Assembly (NCBI RefSeq): GCF_017355835.1 | Contig: NZ_JAFEWF010000008.1 | Location: 62,001 to 126,000 of the forward strand | DNA: 64,000 nucleotides | Direction: 5' to 3' | Source: Desertivirga brevis | GTDB lineage: Bacteria > Bacteroidota > Bacteroidia > Sphingobacteriales > Sphingobacteriaceae | Shown here: in pieces, positions 10,601 to 18,598 of the stretch | How the letters are laid out: the number at the start of each line of letters is the position of its first letter | How positions within the stretch are numbered: the first letter of the stretch is position 1 | The notes under the pieces: generated by a model | Told to the model about the DNA's origin: nothing | What the model saw: the letters and a program-made list of their open reading frames with translations, nothing else | Database searches by the model: none | Made by a program: the position numbers and the translations under genes

Positions 10601-11748
10601 TCCCTGAGAGTGTTGGAGCCAATCTATTTGACCAATTCTACCAGGTGAGCGGAAGCAAGGGGCCCGCTAAGAGTGGCTTCGGTATTGGGTTATTTCTTGT
10701 CAAGAACTTTATTGATGCCCATAATGGTTCCGTGAACTATTGCAGTAAAGAAGGGCTCGGTACAACTTTTACTATTAACTTGCTGAAAGGGAAAAACCAT
10801 TTCAATTCCAATATAATTTTTGAAGAGGTACCGGAAGCTTCAGTGTTTCTTGATGAACTGATTGAGGACCTCAAGCCGGTAGAACTTCCGGCCATCGAAC
10901 CAGAGGAAGGAGAGAAAGGCTCGGAACTTTTTACGGAGGTTAAAACAATCCTGATCATTGATGATAACATACAGATACGCCAGTACATACGCCAGCTATT
11001 CCAGCAGGAGTTTGAGGTGCTTGAATCGGATAATGGGGCTGAAGGCTTTGAGATGGTTAAGAAGCACATTCCGGATGTGGTGATCAGTGATGTAATGATG
11101 CAGGAGTTAAGCGGAATTGATCTTTGCAGTAAAGTTAAAGAAGATCCTTCCTTGAATCATATTCCGATAATTTTGTTAACGGCTAGTTCCTCAGTTGAAG
11201 TGAAACTAAAAGGAATTGAATGCGGTGCAGATGATTTTATAAGCAAACCATTTGAGAAGGAAATCCTGTTAGCTCGTGTGTCAGGAATATTAAAAAGTCG
11301 GAATAATCTTCAGAACTACTTCTATAACCAGGTAACGCTGCAGAGTGATAATTCAAAGATATCTGCTGAATACAAGGAATTTTTAGATAAGTGTATTCAA
11401 ATTATAGAAGAGCATTTAACGGATCAGGAATTTGGTATTAAAATGCTGGCTGATAAAATTGCAATGAGCAAGTCTACGCTGTACTTAAGGATAAAGTCTG
11501 TTTCAGGGCAGTCGGCTAATGCTTTTATTCGTTCCATCCGCCTTCGAAAAGCTGCCGAAATGTTTATTAGTACCGGCGCTACAGTTTCGGAAATTGCTTA
11601 TATGGTTGGAATCAAAGACGTGAAGTATTTTCGTGAACAGTTTAACAAGCTATTCGGAATGAACCCTTCCGAATATATACGCAAATACAGAAGGAATTTT
11701 AATTCGACCCATACGATAAAGAAGGAAATTGTGAGTAAGGGCGGGTAG
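7609..11748 (+). CDS. Hybrid two-component system (HTCS) regulator of the PUL
   Basis: This 1379-residue one-protein phosphorelay starts with a signal peptide, then about 14 two-component-regulator propeller repeats (LWVGT..GGL motifs, roughly residues 25-680) and a Y_Y_Y domain (about 700-780) in the periplasm. One membrane helix near 793-812 follows. The cytoplasmic part has HisKA (ISHEFRTPL, His849), a HATPase (NLISNALKF, DTGVGIPE, GFGIGLFLVK), a receiver (IIDDN acidic pocket, Asp1161, SKPF lysine) and a C-terminal AraC-type HTH (about 1275-1375). HTCS proteins bind an oligosaccharide of the target glycan and activate the adjacent susCD; here susC starts 373 bases downstream. All phosphorelay residues are intact. 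Confidence 0.96.
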   Translation: MRRFLFLFFLLFLCCNVYPQGFTGSRTLHFGPQKGLSFGIVNSICQDQRGFMWFATADGLNRFDGNAFKIFKNEKDNPRSLSSNFVHSVYADPSGSVWVSSRDGLNQYDPKSSDFIHHRFNSGATSAFQNDISSITGSRNGNLWVGTSNGFIYFDVKIKKIKSYNSKNLEGLPANSNSILSLFEDSKGMLWVGTSDKGVSAFWVKGSQVLSPAKFSNSVKETRVNRIYEDKNSDVWIATSNGLAVYKRAANRFEFIDGPACGLPSNIFLSLIENQQGELLVGLQEGGLYKIKANKDTYAFETVKGENGTPLTHRTVQCLFRDKDKNIWLGTYGNGLYFISSLAEKFRKFQIKQPDESFVRYYGMCLDDQGNLWLGTDGSGIYKSTAEGKILKHYTAGGTAGSITDNAILSAFKDSRNRLWFGSYQKGLFLYNPSTDKFKNYKRATDNDRSLGANDVRVIFEDTKKRLWVGANGGGLNLFKEPGDNFVRYNNGNSNISSNDVRSIVEDRKGNLWVGTYGGGLNYFDVSKKQFYPVFRTGKEKRFISNNVVFALYLDPEEQLWIGTEGDGLIKYNTITKELKVFDEKNGLGNNTVNAIRSEDGRVLWLSTNKGLSRLDAKTGKLINYDASDGLQQGQFHEGSAVYSREKKFMVFGGTEGWNIFNPSGVRESSYHPDVLITGLRLFGKETAEGQKEESTDITEAAKIVLRPDQPVFSLSYVMLDYAFPGEGEFAYKMEGLDKEWTYVKDQQSATYRYLDPGTYTFKVKAANHDGVWSDKFSSIRVQVLPPWYKTWWAYLFYLCSAVGAVYAYIRYRTEQAKLKYEVKTAHFEAEKEKELHRKKADFFTNISHEFRTPLTLIINPLKEMLYEEGKEITPAKLNVVYRNARRLLSLVDQLLLFRKSESESGKLKIVKLNITSVCREVVLCFTNQAKVQKVDLSFETENEEIEIYADREKVEIVLFNLISNALKFTSENGAVRIRLMEKEEQIEIMVSDTGVGIPESVGANLFDQFYQVSGSKGPAKSGFGIGLFLVKNFIDAHNGSVNYCSKEGLGTTFTINLLKGKNHFNSNIIFEEVPEASVFLDELIEDLKPVELPAIEPEEGEKGSELFTEVKTILIIDDNIQIRQYIRQLFQQEFEVLESDNGAEGFEMVKKHIPDVVISDVMMQELSGIDLCSKVKEDPSLNHIPIILLTASSSVEVKLKGIECGADDFISKPFEKEILLARVSGILKSRNNLQNYFYNQVTLQSDNSKISAEYKEFLDKCIQIIEEHLTDQEFGIKMLADKIAMSKSTLYLRIKSVSGQSANAFIRSIRLRKAAEMFISTGATVSEIAYMVGIKDVKYFREQFNKLFGMNPSEYIRKYRRNFNSTHTIKKEIVSKGG

Positions 11749-11993
11749 CAGTTTTATCAAATACCGCCCCGAAACAGTTTGCTCCTTTTTGCTTTGCCCC
11801 AAAATGTAATAATTGGTTCAGCGAACCTTCACTTGCTATCGCTGATTATTTTTAAGTTTTAAGACCTGCTTGTGTATAAACCGCACTATTTATGCTTTAG
11901 AACTAGATTTTAGTCTAATACCCCTCTTTCTTTTAGTCATTTACCCCTCACGCCCTAACGCGTTTTACCCCGACTTTAGCTCCTGTCCTTAGC

Positions 11994-12101
11994 TCGTGAA
12001 AAGCCGGCTTAAATTAATTCACGAAGTCAGGGTTTAAAATTTTGCAGTATGAAAAAACGATTACGATAGTGAATCAAGCCAATTATTTCAAGCCAATTAT
12101 T
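11994..12101 (+). promoter_or_regulatory. susC upstream region: dyad and 14-base direct repeat
   Basis: The 373-base gap between the HTCS gene and susC holds three visible elements. An inverted repeat TCGTGAA (11994-12000) / TTCACGA (12018-12024) encloses the palindrome AAGCCGGCTT (12001-12010). AAATTTTG (12037-12044) matches 7 of 8 bases of TAnnTTTG and may be the -7 box, which would put the dyad at and just upstream of -33, a normal place for an activator. A tandem direct repeat TCAAGCCAATTATT (12074-12087 and 12088-12101) lies in the presumed leader. HTCS binding to the dyad is inference. No further signal was seen between 11749 and 11993. Confidence 0.4.
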
Positions 12102-12121
12102 AAACAAATCATCTTTAAAGT

Positions 12122-15100
12122 ATGCGTAGTAAATATGCCACAAACTGGTGGATTAAGCTTGGCTTAATTCTGCCTTCATTGATATTCTCTGTCTTTACCG
12201 CGACCGCTCAGGTTACTGTTAGAGGTAAAGTTTCAGACAATACAAATGCCCCATTACCAGGGGTGAGTGTAAAAGTTAAAAATACAGGTACGGGTTCAAG
12301 CACGGATGTTAATGGAAATTATTCTATTTCTGTTTCAGACAATAATGCTGTCCTTGTTTTTAGTTTTATCGGGTTTAAGTCTCAGGAGGTTCCGGTAAAC
12401 GGCCGCAGTACTATTAACATTAATTTAGCAACCGATGCCAAAGCATTGGATGAAGTTGTTGTAGTGGGTTATGGTACTCAGAAAAGAGCCACAGTTACAG
12501 GATCTATTTCAACTATTAAGGGGTCCGACGTAGCAAAGAGCCCTCAGCCTAATCTTTCAAACTCGTTAGCCGGACGTGTTTCCGGTGTTATTGCTACGAA
12601 TAGAAGTGGAGAACCGGGATACGATGGTTCTCAAATTACTATAAGGGGTATATCAACTACCGGTAACAGAGATGTTCTGGTTGTTGTAGATGGAGTACCG
12701 GGTCAGCTAGGTGGTATGGAAAGGCTTGATCCTAATGATATAGAGTCCTGGTCCATCCTTAAAGATGCCTCTGCTGCAGTTTATGGAAGTAGGGCGGCAA
12801 ACGGGGTTATCCTGGTGACTACGAAGAGGGGCGCGAATGGTAAACCAAGCATTTCATATAGCTTTAATCAAGGATTTTCATCGCCGACCAGGTTACCTGA
12901 AATGGCAGACGCAGCAACCTATGCAACTATCAGGAATGAAATTCAGTATTACGCCACTCCTGCTGGTGGCATGAATCAGGTTTATACTGAAGAGCAGATT
13001 GAGAAGTTCAGAAACGGCTCTGATCCATTAAACTATCCCAATACGAATTGGGCTGATCAGGTACTACGTAAATCAGCACCTCAAAGCCAGCATAGTCTTT
13101 CTCTTACCGGCGGTAGTGAAGCTGTAAAATATTACGTCTCCCTAGGCGCTTTAAGTCAGGATGCTTTATACAAAAACAGTGCAACTAAGTACGACCAGTA
13201 CAATTTCAGGTCAAATGTAGATGGCACGGTGTCAAATAATTTTAAAATCGGTCTGTCCTTAGCTGGAAGGCAAGAAAACAGGCAATTTCCAACTTCAGGA
13301 GCAGGAGATATCTTCAGATCTATCTATCGTGCCTATCCAACAATTTCTGCCTATTATCCCAACGGGTATCCGACCAGCGGAATTGAAAATAATAACCCGG
13401 CAACGATGGTAACTGGAATGGGAGGTCTGAACAAAAATCCAAGACTAACCTTTAACGGAATTCTAAGGGCTTCATATACTATACCTCAGGTAAAAGGCCT
13501 ATCCCTCGACGGGTTCTATTCTTTGGACAAAACACAGGCAAATGTTCGTAATTTCAGGCAGCCATATCTGGTGTATCTGTATAACACAACTACGTCAGTA
13601 TATGATCCCAAAACTGTAGGTGAGTCAAAAGCTTCTTTAACTCAGTCGGCTGAAAATAATACGCTTTCTAATGCGAACATTAAGTTAAACTTCCAGAAAA
13701 AGGTAGGCTTGCACAATTTGGACGCGTTTGTTGCTTACGAACAAAGTACGCGGTCTTGGGATTTCCTTGAAGCAACAAGCCGGAATTTTCCAACAGCCCA
13801 AACTCCTGAATTATCACAAGGAGGAACGGATCCAACCGACAGGGGAATCCGCGGCTGGAGTGGTAAAGAAAGCCGTATAAGCTATCTTGGAAGGATTAAT
13901 TACAACTTCAACGAGAAGTATTTAGCGGAGGTGCAGTTCCGTGCTGATGGGTCTTCGATATTTCCCAAATCAGATCGTTTCGGCTATTTTCCGGGTGTGT
14001 TGTTAGGCTGGAGAGTTTCAAACGAAGGATGGTTCAAGAATAACGTTCCTTTCATTAATGATTTGAAACTTAGAGCTACTTATGGAGAGCTGGGCGGTGA
14101 TAGGGTTGATGCTAATCAGTTTATCAATAATTATGTGTTCAATAACCAGTACACATTAGGAAGCGCAGTTGTGCCAGGTATAGATTTGGTAAAGCTGGCT
14201 AATCCTAATATTACATGGGAAGTTTCAAAGAAGACTGACCTTGGATTCAATACAACCTTCCTTAATAATTTCAACTTCGAATTTATCTACTTCCGGGAAA
14301 ACCGCGACAGACTTCTTTTACAGCGAAACGCATCTATTCCCGCAGTGACAGGAATTGTGAACCAGTATGAGGGTGCTTTAGTTCCAAATGAGAACATTGG
14401 AAGAATAGACAATAAGGGTTTCGAGTCAACCCTCGGTTATAACCACCGCGGAAACTTCAGTTACGGTATTTCTGGAAATATCACTTTGGCTAAAAATAAA
14501 CAAGTTTTTGTGGATGAAGCTCCAAGTGTTTTAGAATATCAGCGTCAAACAGGAAATCCTCTTAATTCCTATTTGCTTTACCGCACTACCGGAATTTTCA
14601 GAACTCAGCAGGAATTAGACAATACCCCACATGTTACCGGAGCTAAGCTTGGAGACTTGATTTTTGAAGACTATAATAAAGACGGTAAGATAGATGCCAA
14701 TGACAGGACCAGAACAGAACTCGGTAATATACCTCAGCTTACTTATGGTTTTACATTTAATGCCTCATGGAAAGGATTTGATTTCTCCTCTGTGTTTTCG
14801 GGACAGGGAAGGGTAAGACAATATGTGTTAGGAGAAGCAGGAACGATTGGCAATTATTATAGCTCATGGGCGGATAACCGCTGGAGTCCAACTAATCCAA
14901 ACGGAACCTTTCCAAGGGTAGACACTCGTGCATCCTCGGCAATCAGTGGCGGCCTTTATCAAAATGATTTCTGGCTTTTCAATACTGCCTTTTTCCGACT
15001 TAAAAATGTTGAACTAGGTTACACCTTACCAAAACGGTTGCTTTCAGGCATCAAGCTGCAAAGTGTAAGAGTTTATACGAATGCATTCAACGTCTTTACT

Positions 15101-15202
15101 ATTACTAAAGTGAAAGACTTTGATCCTGAGCTGAACAACGAAAGCGGTCAATTCTATCCACAACAAAAAATTGTTAATCTGGGCCTTAACGTTAAATTTT
15201 AA
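12122..15202 (+). CDS. SusC-like TonB-dependent outer-membrane transporter
   Basis: This 1026-residue protein has a signal peptide, a carboxypeptidase-regulatory-like domain (about residues 30-110, VTVRGKVSDNTNAPLPGVSVKVKN) and the SusC signature LDEVVVVGYGTQKR. The plug domain (about 125-235, ending in SAAVYGSRAANGVILVTTK) and a C-terminal 22-strand barrel ending in LGLNVKF follow. SusC proteins import oligosaccharides across the outer membrane using TonB energy with a SusD lipoprotein as lid. The stop codon overlaps the start of susD (TAATG), the usual tight coupling. Length and end residues look complete. Confidence 0.97.
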   Translation: MRSKYATNWWIKLGLILPSLIFSVFTATAQVTVRGKVSDNTNAPLPGVSVKVKNTGTGSSTDVNGNYSISVSDNNAVLVFSFIGFKSQEVPVNGRSTININLATDAKALDEVVVVGYGTQKRATVTGSISTIKGSDVAKSPQPNLSNSLAGRVSGVIATNRSGEPGYDGSQITIRGISTTGNRDVLVVVDGVPGQLGGMERLDPNDIESWSILKDASAAVYGSRAANGVILVTTKRGANGKPSISYSFNQGFSSPTRLPEMADAATYATIRNEIQYYATPAGGMNQVYTEEQIEKFRNGSDPLNYPNTNWADQVLRKSAPQSQHSLSLTGGSEAVKYYVSLGALSQDALYKNSATKYDQYNFRSNVDGTVSNNFKIGLSLAGRQENRQFPTSGAGDIFRSIYRAYPTISAYYPNGYPTSGIENNNPATMVTGMGGLNKNPRLTFNGILRASYTIPQVKGLSLDGFYSLDKTQANVRNFRQPYLVYLYNTTTSVYDPKTVGESKASLTQSAENNTLSNANIKLNFQKKVGLHNLDAFVAYEQSTRSWDFLEATSRNFPTAQTPELSQGGTDPTDRGIRGWSGKESRISYLGRINYNFNEKYLAEVQFRADGSSIFPKSDRFGYFPGVLLGWRVSNEGWFKNNVPFINDLKLRATYGELGGDRVDANQFINNYVFNNQYTLGSAVVPGIDLVKLANPNITWEVSKKTDLGFNTTFLNNFNFEFIYFRENRDRLLLQRNASIPAVTGIVNQYEGALVPNENIGRIDNKGFESTLGYNHRGNFSYGISGNITLAKNKQVFVDEAPSVLEYQRQTGNPLNSYLLYRTTGIFRTQQELDNTPHVTGAKLGDLIFEDYNKDGKIDANDRTRTELGNIPQLTYGFTFNASWKGFDFSSVFSGQGRVRQYVLGEAGTIGNYYSSWADNRWSPTNPNGTFPRVDTRASSAISGGLYQNDFWLFNTAFFRLKNVELGYTLPKRLLSGIKLQSVRVYTNAFNVFTITKVKDFDPELNNESGQFYPQQKIVNLGLNVKF

Positions 15203-16905
15203 TGATCATGAAAGCGAAAAAAATTCTTAATATAATTTATTTGGCTGCCTCGGTATCACTTGTTTCTTCTTGTAAGAATGATATGCTTGATGTAACTCCT
15301 ACCGACAGAGTTTCTGATGCCGCTATTACGGGAGACTCCGTAACATTTGAGGCCTATGTTATCAACCGTTATTTGGGAATCCGGCTTACTAACAAAGAGG
15401 CCGAAGGAACTTTACCAGGCTTTGGTCGTGGATTTGAATATGCAATGTGGAGCTCTCTTACAGATGAGAGTATCTACAATAATGATGATAACACATGGTT
15501 AGTCCAGAAGGGGGAGCTATCTCCGGATAACCTGGGGATTGCAGGAACTTTCTGGGGCCGGAGCTACCGAAGTATCAGAGAGTGCAACTATGCTTTAGCA
15601 AATATTGATAAAGTAACTATTAGTGAAAATCACAAAAAATGGTTGCGGGCAGAGCTAAAGTTTATCAGAGCTTTCAGATATCATGACTTAATTAGAAATT
15701 ATGGTGGAGTGCCGCTATTAGGTGACAATGTTTATGAACTCGGAACTGATTATACTGATGCATCTCTATTTGAAAGAAAGAGCCTTGCAGAGTGCATAAA
15801 CTATGCAGTAAACGAGTTGAACGCAGCTGCCGCTGATCTTCCCTCAAATAATAATTCAAGTTGGTTGAAAGGTAGGGCAACAAAGGGTGCAGCGCTCGCT
15901 CTAAAATCAAGATTACTTCTTTATGCCGCTAGTCCTCTTTACAATGCTGGTACCTGGCAAGCTGCATTTGATGCTGCCAAATCCGTAATTGATTTGAACA
16001 AATACGGCCTCAGTTCCAACTACCAGAATATGTTTATAAGTTCAAGTGAAAATAGTGAGGTTATTTTTGCGCGCTATTATACAGTAGGTGCCCGTCACGT
16101 TCCAATGGAAATTGCAAACGGACCTAACGGTTATGATGCATGGGGAGGTAATCTGCCTTTGCAAAATTTGGTAGACTCCTATGAAATGACTAACGGTAAA
16201 TTGATTGATGACCCTTCGTCTGGTTATGATCCTCAGAATCCATATTTTAATCGTGATCCCCGCTTAAGTTATACTGTTTTATATAATGGATCTCCCTACC
16301 GAGGAAGGACAGTTGAAACCTTCATTCCTGGAGGCAGGGATAGTAAAGATGGACCATCCAACTGGAATACTTCAAAAACTGGGTATTACCTGAGAAAATT
16401 CGTGGATGAGAGTATGCCTATCAATAATCCTTGGAACATTGCAGGATTGCAGCCTTGGATCTATTTCAGATATGCGGAAATCTTGCTTAACTACGCTGAA
16501 GCTGCAAATGAAGTATATGGTCCTGAGGTTGTTCCCGCAGGAGCAGCACTTTCAGCTAAAGCTGCAATTGATCAGATAAGGGCAAGAAATGGTGTAAATA
16601 TGCCTGCCCTTACAGCAGGAATGACGAAAGATCAAATGCGGGAAGCTATACGTAGAGAACGCAGGGTGGAACTGGCATTTGAAGAGCATCGCTTCTATGA
16701 TGTGCGTCGCTGGAAAATTGCTGAGCAAACAGAAAATGCCCCTGCGGAAGGAATAACTATTACTAAAACAGGGAATACTTTATCTTACCAAAAGAAGGTG
16801 GCTCTGGAAGGAAGGAAGTTCATGGAACAACATTATTGGTTACCAATTCCAAGAGCTGAAATCCAGGCTTCTGGCAATAAACTACCTCAAAATTCTAAAT
16901 ACTAG
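15202..16905 (+). CDS. SusD/RagB-like surface glycan-binding lipoprotein
   Basis: This 567-residue lipoprotein has the lipobox LVSSC near residue 25 and the SusD fold: N-terminal TPR-like helices (FIRAFRYHDLIRNYGGVPLL, about 152-175) and the C-terminal RagB/SusD region (YAEILLNYAEAANE, IRRERRVELAFEEHRFYDVRRW). It forms the lid of the SusC transporter and binds the target oligosaccharide at the cell surface. The ATG at 15202 overlaps the SusC stop; a second ATG at 15208 (MKAKKILN) is an equally good start. The gene is followed by a long hairpin at 16969-17007 before the enzyme genes. Confidence 0.96.
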   Translation: MIMKAKKILNIIYLAASVSLVSSCKNDMLDVTPTDRVSDAAITGDSVTFEAYVINRYLGIRLTNKEAEGTLPGFGRGFEYAMWSSLTDESIYNNDDNTWLVQKGELSPDNLGIAGTFWGRSYRSIRECNYALANIDKVTISENHKKWLRAELKFIRAFRYHDLIRNYGGVPLLGDNVYELGTDYTDASLFERKSLAECINYAVNELNAAAADLPSNNNSSWLKGRATKGAALALKSRLLLYAASPLYNAGTWQAAFDAAKSVIDLNKYGLSSNYQNMFISSSENSEVIFARYYTVGARHVPMEIANGPNGYDAWGGNLPLQNLVDSYEMTNGKLIDDPSSGYDPQNPYFNRDPRLSYTVLYNGSPYRGRTVETFIPGGRDSKDGPSNWNTSKTGYYLRKFVDESMPINNPWNIAGLQPWIYFRYAEILLNYAEAANEVYGPEVVPAGAALSAKAAIDQIRARNGVNMPALTAGMTKDQMREAIRRERRVELAFEEHRFYDVRRWKIAEQTENAPAEGITITKTGNTLSYQKKVALEGRKFMEQHYWLPIPRAEIQASGNKLPQNSKY

Positions 16906-16968
16906 GTAGCTTTTCAAAGTTCACTATAGCTGGGGATTGTAAGGAATAGGATTAGAATGTTAATAATA

Positions 16969-17007
16969 GATCGGAGATGCGCTAATTGTTAGTTAGCATC
17001 TCTGATC
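16969..17007 (+). other. Long intergenic hairpin between susD and GH30
   Basis: The arms GATCGGAGAT (16969-16978) and ATCTCTGATC (16998-17007) pair over 10 bp with one G-U. After a two-base bulge the inner arms GCTAA (16981-16985) and TTAGC (16993-16997) pair around a 7-base loop. No T-run follows on either strand, so it is not a simple terminator. It sits in the susD-GH30 mRNA and could stabilise the susCD message or lower expression of the enzymes. A TTG at 16986 that would extend the GH30 frame lies in the loop, which argues against its use as a start. Confidence 0.6.
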
Positions 17008-17018
17008 AATTTAAGAAG

Positions 17019-18578
17019 ATGAAAATAAAACATATAACCGCTATTATTCCCTTTTTGATTTTTGCCGGTATTGTTGCCTGCGGGAAAGATAAAGACTCGG
17101 GAAAGGCAGGGACTAGTACCGAAATAAGAAAAATCAGTGTAACGATTGATTTGAACAAAACTTACCAAACTATTGACAATTTTGGCGCTTCAGATGCCTG
17201 GGCTTGTCAATTTGTTGGTAATTGGCCCGATACGAAGAAAAACGCCATTGCTGACCTTTTATTCAGCAAGAAACTGAAAGCCGATGGATCGCCCGAAGGG
17301 ATTGGTCTTTCTATGTGGAGATTTAATTTAGGGGCAGGTAGTGCTCAACAGGGAAGTAAAAGTGGCATTGCAGATGAATGGAGACGAGCAGAGTCTTTTC
17401 TGGATGATAACGGAAATTACAACTGGAATTTGCAGGCGGGCCAAATGTGGTTTTTGAAAGCGGCAAAAGAACGTGGCGTAAACCAGTTCCTTGCCTTTAC
17501 TAATAGTCCCCCTGTTCAATTTACAATTACTAAAAAGGCTTTTGCAAATTCATCGATGCCTAACCTTTCTGCAGAAAATTATCCATCATTTGCCAATTAT
17601 CTGGCTACTGCTATAAAAGGGATTTATGATAAAACTGGCGTCGCGTTCAATTACGTTAGTCCGGTTAATGAGCCTCAGTGGGACTGGAGTAATGGAGGCC
17701 AGGAGGGTACACCTTTTACTAATAATAATATTTCAGGAATTGTAAAAGCGTTGGACGCCTCTTTAAAAACAACCGGTTTACAAACCAAAATCCTGGTTTC
17801 GGAAGCCGGACAATACGAGTTTTTATACTCCGCTCATGGTAAGGCCGATAAGGGGAATCAAATTGATGCCTTTTTCAATCCTTCATCAGCAGATTACATC
17901 GGCAATTTAACCAAGGTTGAAAAATTAATTGCTGCACACAGTTATTTCACTACATCTACCTATGCAAAAGCGGTTTCTATAAGAAAAGAAATGGCTTCAA
18001 AACTAGCTTCAACCAACAACTTAAAGCTGTGGCAATCCGAGTATTGTATTCTTGGTGATAATGAAAATGAAATAAAAGGAGAGGGCCGGGATCTTGGAAT
18101 GGCATCAGCTCTTTATCTGGCCAGAGTAATTCATAATGACCTTGTAAACGCAGGGGCCTCAGCATGGCAATGGTGGACTGCAGTTTCTCCCTATGATTAT
18201 AAAGACGGACTTGTTTATATTGATAAGAATAAAACAGATGGAAATTTTTATAGCAGTAAGATGTTGTGGGCTTTAGGCAATTACAGCCGTTTTATTGTTC
18301 CAGGTTCAGTGCGCTTAAATACTTCCGCTATGGGCGAGCCGGAAGTTTTGATTTCATCTTATAAAACACCGGATAACAGATTGGTAACAGTAGCTATAAA
18401 TTCAAATGCTCAGCAAGCCGAATTAACACTCAATACCAGTAGCGGGAAAATGAAAAATTTGACTTCTTATACTACTAATGCATCAAAAGATCTAACTGTA
18501 AAACAAGGTTTGCCTGCAGGAAGCAGCGTTATCCTCGAAGCAAACAGTATTACAACGTTTATTTCTGATTTTGATTAA
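17019..18578 (+). CDS. GH30 family glycoside hydrolase lipoprotein (endo-beta-1,6-galactanase-like)
   Basis: The 519-residue protein begins at ATG 17019 (MKIKHITAII, preceded by AAGAAG) and carries the lipobox GIVAC, so it is a lipoprotein. It has the GH30 (beta/alpha)8 barrel with acid/base Glu218 in SPVNEPQWDW and nucleophile Glu341 in LWQSEYCILG, followed by the small side beta-domain that ends the family (VILEANSITTFIS). The N-terminal segment WRFNLGAGSAQQG and the WQWW stretch resemble GH30 members that cleave beta-1,6-galactan side chains of arabinogalactan. The neighbouring GH2 and GH35 galactosidases fit that reading. The exact subfamily and substrate are inference. Confidence 0.88.
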   Translation: MKIKHITAIIPFLIFAGIVACGKDKDSGKAGTSTEIRKISVTIDLNKTYQTIDNFGASDAWACQFVGNWPDTKKNAIADLLFSKKLKADGSPEGIGLSMWRFNLGAGSAQQGSKSGIADEWRRAESFLDDNGNYNWNLQAGQMWFLKAAKERGVNQFLAFTNSPPVQFTITKKAFANSSMPNLSAENYPSFANYLATAIKGIYDKTGVAFNYVSPVNEPQWDWSNGGQEGTPFTNNNISGIVKALDASLKTTGLQTKILVSEAGQYEFLYSAHGKADKGNQIDAFFNPSSADYIGNLTKVEKLIAAHSYFTTSTYAKAVSIRKEMASKLASTNNLKLWQSEYCILGDNENEIKGEGRDLGMASALYLARVIHNDLVNAGASAWQWWTAVSPYDYKDGLVYIDKNKTDGNFYSSKMLWALGNYSRFIVPGSVRLNTSAMGEPEVLISSYKTPDNRLVTVAINSNAQQAELTLNTSSGKMKNLTSYTTNASKDLTVKQGLPAGSSVILEANSITTFISDFD

Positions 18579-18598
18579 AAAATACACACACTTAGAAT

